In this document: piece by piece, positions 32,066-32,868 of the stretch
Layout of the letters: each line of letters begins with the position of its first letter
Position numbering within the stretch: the stretch's first letter is position 1
The notes under the pieces: generated by a model
What the model was told of the DNA's origin: nothing
Database searches by the model: none
The model's input: the letters and a program-made list of their open reading frames with translations, nothing else
Source of the DNA: Planctomycetaceae bacterium
GTDB lineage: Bacteria > Planctomycetota > Planctomycetia > Pirellulales > PNKZ01
Assembly (NCBI GenBank): GCA_016793115.1
Contig: JAEUIN010000402.1
Coordinates: 1-32,868, forward strand
DNA length: 32,868 bases
Reading direction: 5' to 3'
Translations under genes and position numbers: made by a program

Positions 32066-32868
32066 TGAAGAAAGTCGTTCAAGTCGTCACTCAAATGGAA
32101 GCCGGGGGTGCGCAGCGCGTTGCGATGTCGCTCTCCGCCGAGTTGTCGGCCCGCGGCTATGAGGACGAGGTTTGGTTCCTTTACCTCAAGCGTCCGGCGT
32201 TTGTGACGGAAAAGCGAGTGCGATGCCTACTGTCGCATCCGCCGCGGCATATTTGGGATTATCTGCGGATCGTGTGCCGCCTCTTTGCGATGTTGCTGCG
32301 CGAGCGCCCCGATGTGCTGATCGCGCACACGCATTACTCGAACATTTTAGCCTTGCCCATCGGGCGGCTTTTGTTGCTGCGCACGCTTATTGCAGTGCAG
32401 CACAATCCGCTCGAAACATATCCGCGAGCGGCGCGTATCGTCGACGCCTGGGTGGGGGCGGCGGGCGCTTATTCGGTCAACGTCACGGTCTCGTCCGCCG
32501 TTCGCGAATCGATGCGGGATCGATCGGCGGCTTACCTGCGGCGCGTTCGAACGATCTGCAACGGCGTGCAGACTTCGGTTCCGAAGGAACTGGTGGACGG
32601 CGTCAGGTCCGCGGTTCAAGTTCCGGAGCAGTTGTCGTTGTTGGTCAATATCGGGCGGCTTGCCGAGCAAAAGAATCAAACGCTTTTGATCCGCATGATG
32701 AGTAAGTTGCCGAATTGCTTTTTGTTGATCGTCGGCGACGGAGAGCTCCGCGAAAAACTCCGCCGCGAGGCTGCGGAGTCGCCCGCCGCGGACCGAATTC
32801 GGTTCCTCGGCGAGCGGCCTTCGGACGAGGCGTTGGCGGCGGCCGCGGCCGCCGACGTATTCGTGTTT
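32065..32868 (+). CDS. GT4-family glycosyltransferase, truncated by window end
   Basis: The first 268 codons of a gene run off the right edge with no stop. The ATG at 32065 shares one base with the preceding TGA (TGATG). The translation begins MKKVVQVVTQMEAGGAQRVA, the N-terminal signature of GT4 enzymes, where the GGAQ/GGAE loop lies in the acceptor site. Later motifs include HTHYSNILAL, a VQHNPLE segment, NIGRLAEQKNQ (the start of the second Rossmann domain) and LLIVGDGELREKL. The E-x7-E motif would lie beyond the window. It is a distinct enzyme from the GT4 at 28135, with different acceptor-domain sequence, and likely adds another sugar to the same repeat unit. Confidence 0.9.
   Translation, partial: MKKVVQVVTQMEAGGAQRVAMSLSAELSARGYEDEVWFLYLKRPAFVTEKRVRCLLSHPPRHIWDYLRIVCRLFAMLLRERPDVLIAHTHYSNILALPIGRLLLLRTLIAVQHNPLETYPRAARIVDAWVGAAGAYSVNVTVSSAVRESMRDRSAAYLRRVRTICNGVQTSVPKELVDGVRSAVQVPEQLSLLVNIGRLAEQKNQTLLIRMMSKLPNCFLLIVGDGELREKLRREAAESPAADRIRFLGERPSDEALAAAAAADVFVF

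Noticed and set aside
32172..32705. 177-codon plus-strand frame at the right end
   Set aside because: It is out of frame with the GT4 gene that starts at 32065, which has clear GT4 motifs.

Overview
The window looks like a GC-rich planctomycete chromosome, probably of the Pirellulales type. The main evidence is a twin-arginine-exported DUF1501 protein, a two-domain secreted SGNH hydrolase, many GTG/TTG starts and genes without a Shine-Dalgarno sequence, and a large envelope-polysaccharide locus. The affiliation is an inference from gene content. I saw no rRNA, tRNA, CRISPR array, transposase or phage gene.

Left part (1-7.2 kb): a small hypothetical gene, a secreted SGNH hydrolase, a Tat-exported DUF1501 protein with a good sigma70-like promoter, a probable outer-membrane beta-barrel protein ending at a strong 13-bp hairpin, a Rieske oxygenase with all ligands in place, and a secreted protein of unknown function.

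Middle part (7.2-20.4 kb, all minus strand): a compact five-gene operon. In order of transcription it encodes (1) a thioester-reductase-like SDR with an SCP2-like tail, (2) a 2766-residue iterative PKS/PUFA-type synthase with the order KS, CLF-like KS, AT, ACP, ACP, C45/AAT-like Ntn hydrolase, KR, DH, (3) a Rieske-oxygenase paralogue that has lost both histidine ligands of the Rieske cluster, (4) a FabL-type SDR with a Y-x6-K active site, likely a trans-acting enoyl reductase, and (5) a free-standing HHxxxDG condensation/acyltransferase-fold enzyme. Two of the four junctions are ATGA stop/start overlaps and the other two gaps are 6 and 19 nt. My working model is that the synthase builds a long, partly reduced chain, the FabL-like enzyme reduces enoyl intermediates, the SDR releases aldehyde or alcohol, the C45 and/or HHxxxDG enzyme joins the chain to an amine or alcohol, and the Rieske pair oxidises it. 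This is the best candidate here for an undescribed specialised-lipid pathway.

Right part (20.4-32.9 kb, all plus strand): a divergently transcribed exopolysaccharide/O-antigen locus. It holds a Wzy-like polytopic protein, a Wzc-like chain-length determinant fused to a BY-kinase, a WbaP/WcaJ-type initiating glycosyl-1-phosphate transferase, a Wzx-like flippase, a GT4 enzyme, a second Wzy/WaaL-like protein, a GT2 enzyme and a GT4 gene cut by the window end. Together these form a nearly complete Wzx/Wzy-dependent pathway. The 442-nt gap between the lipid operon and this locus carries candidate promoters facing both ways.
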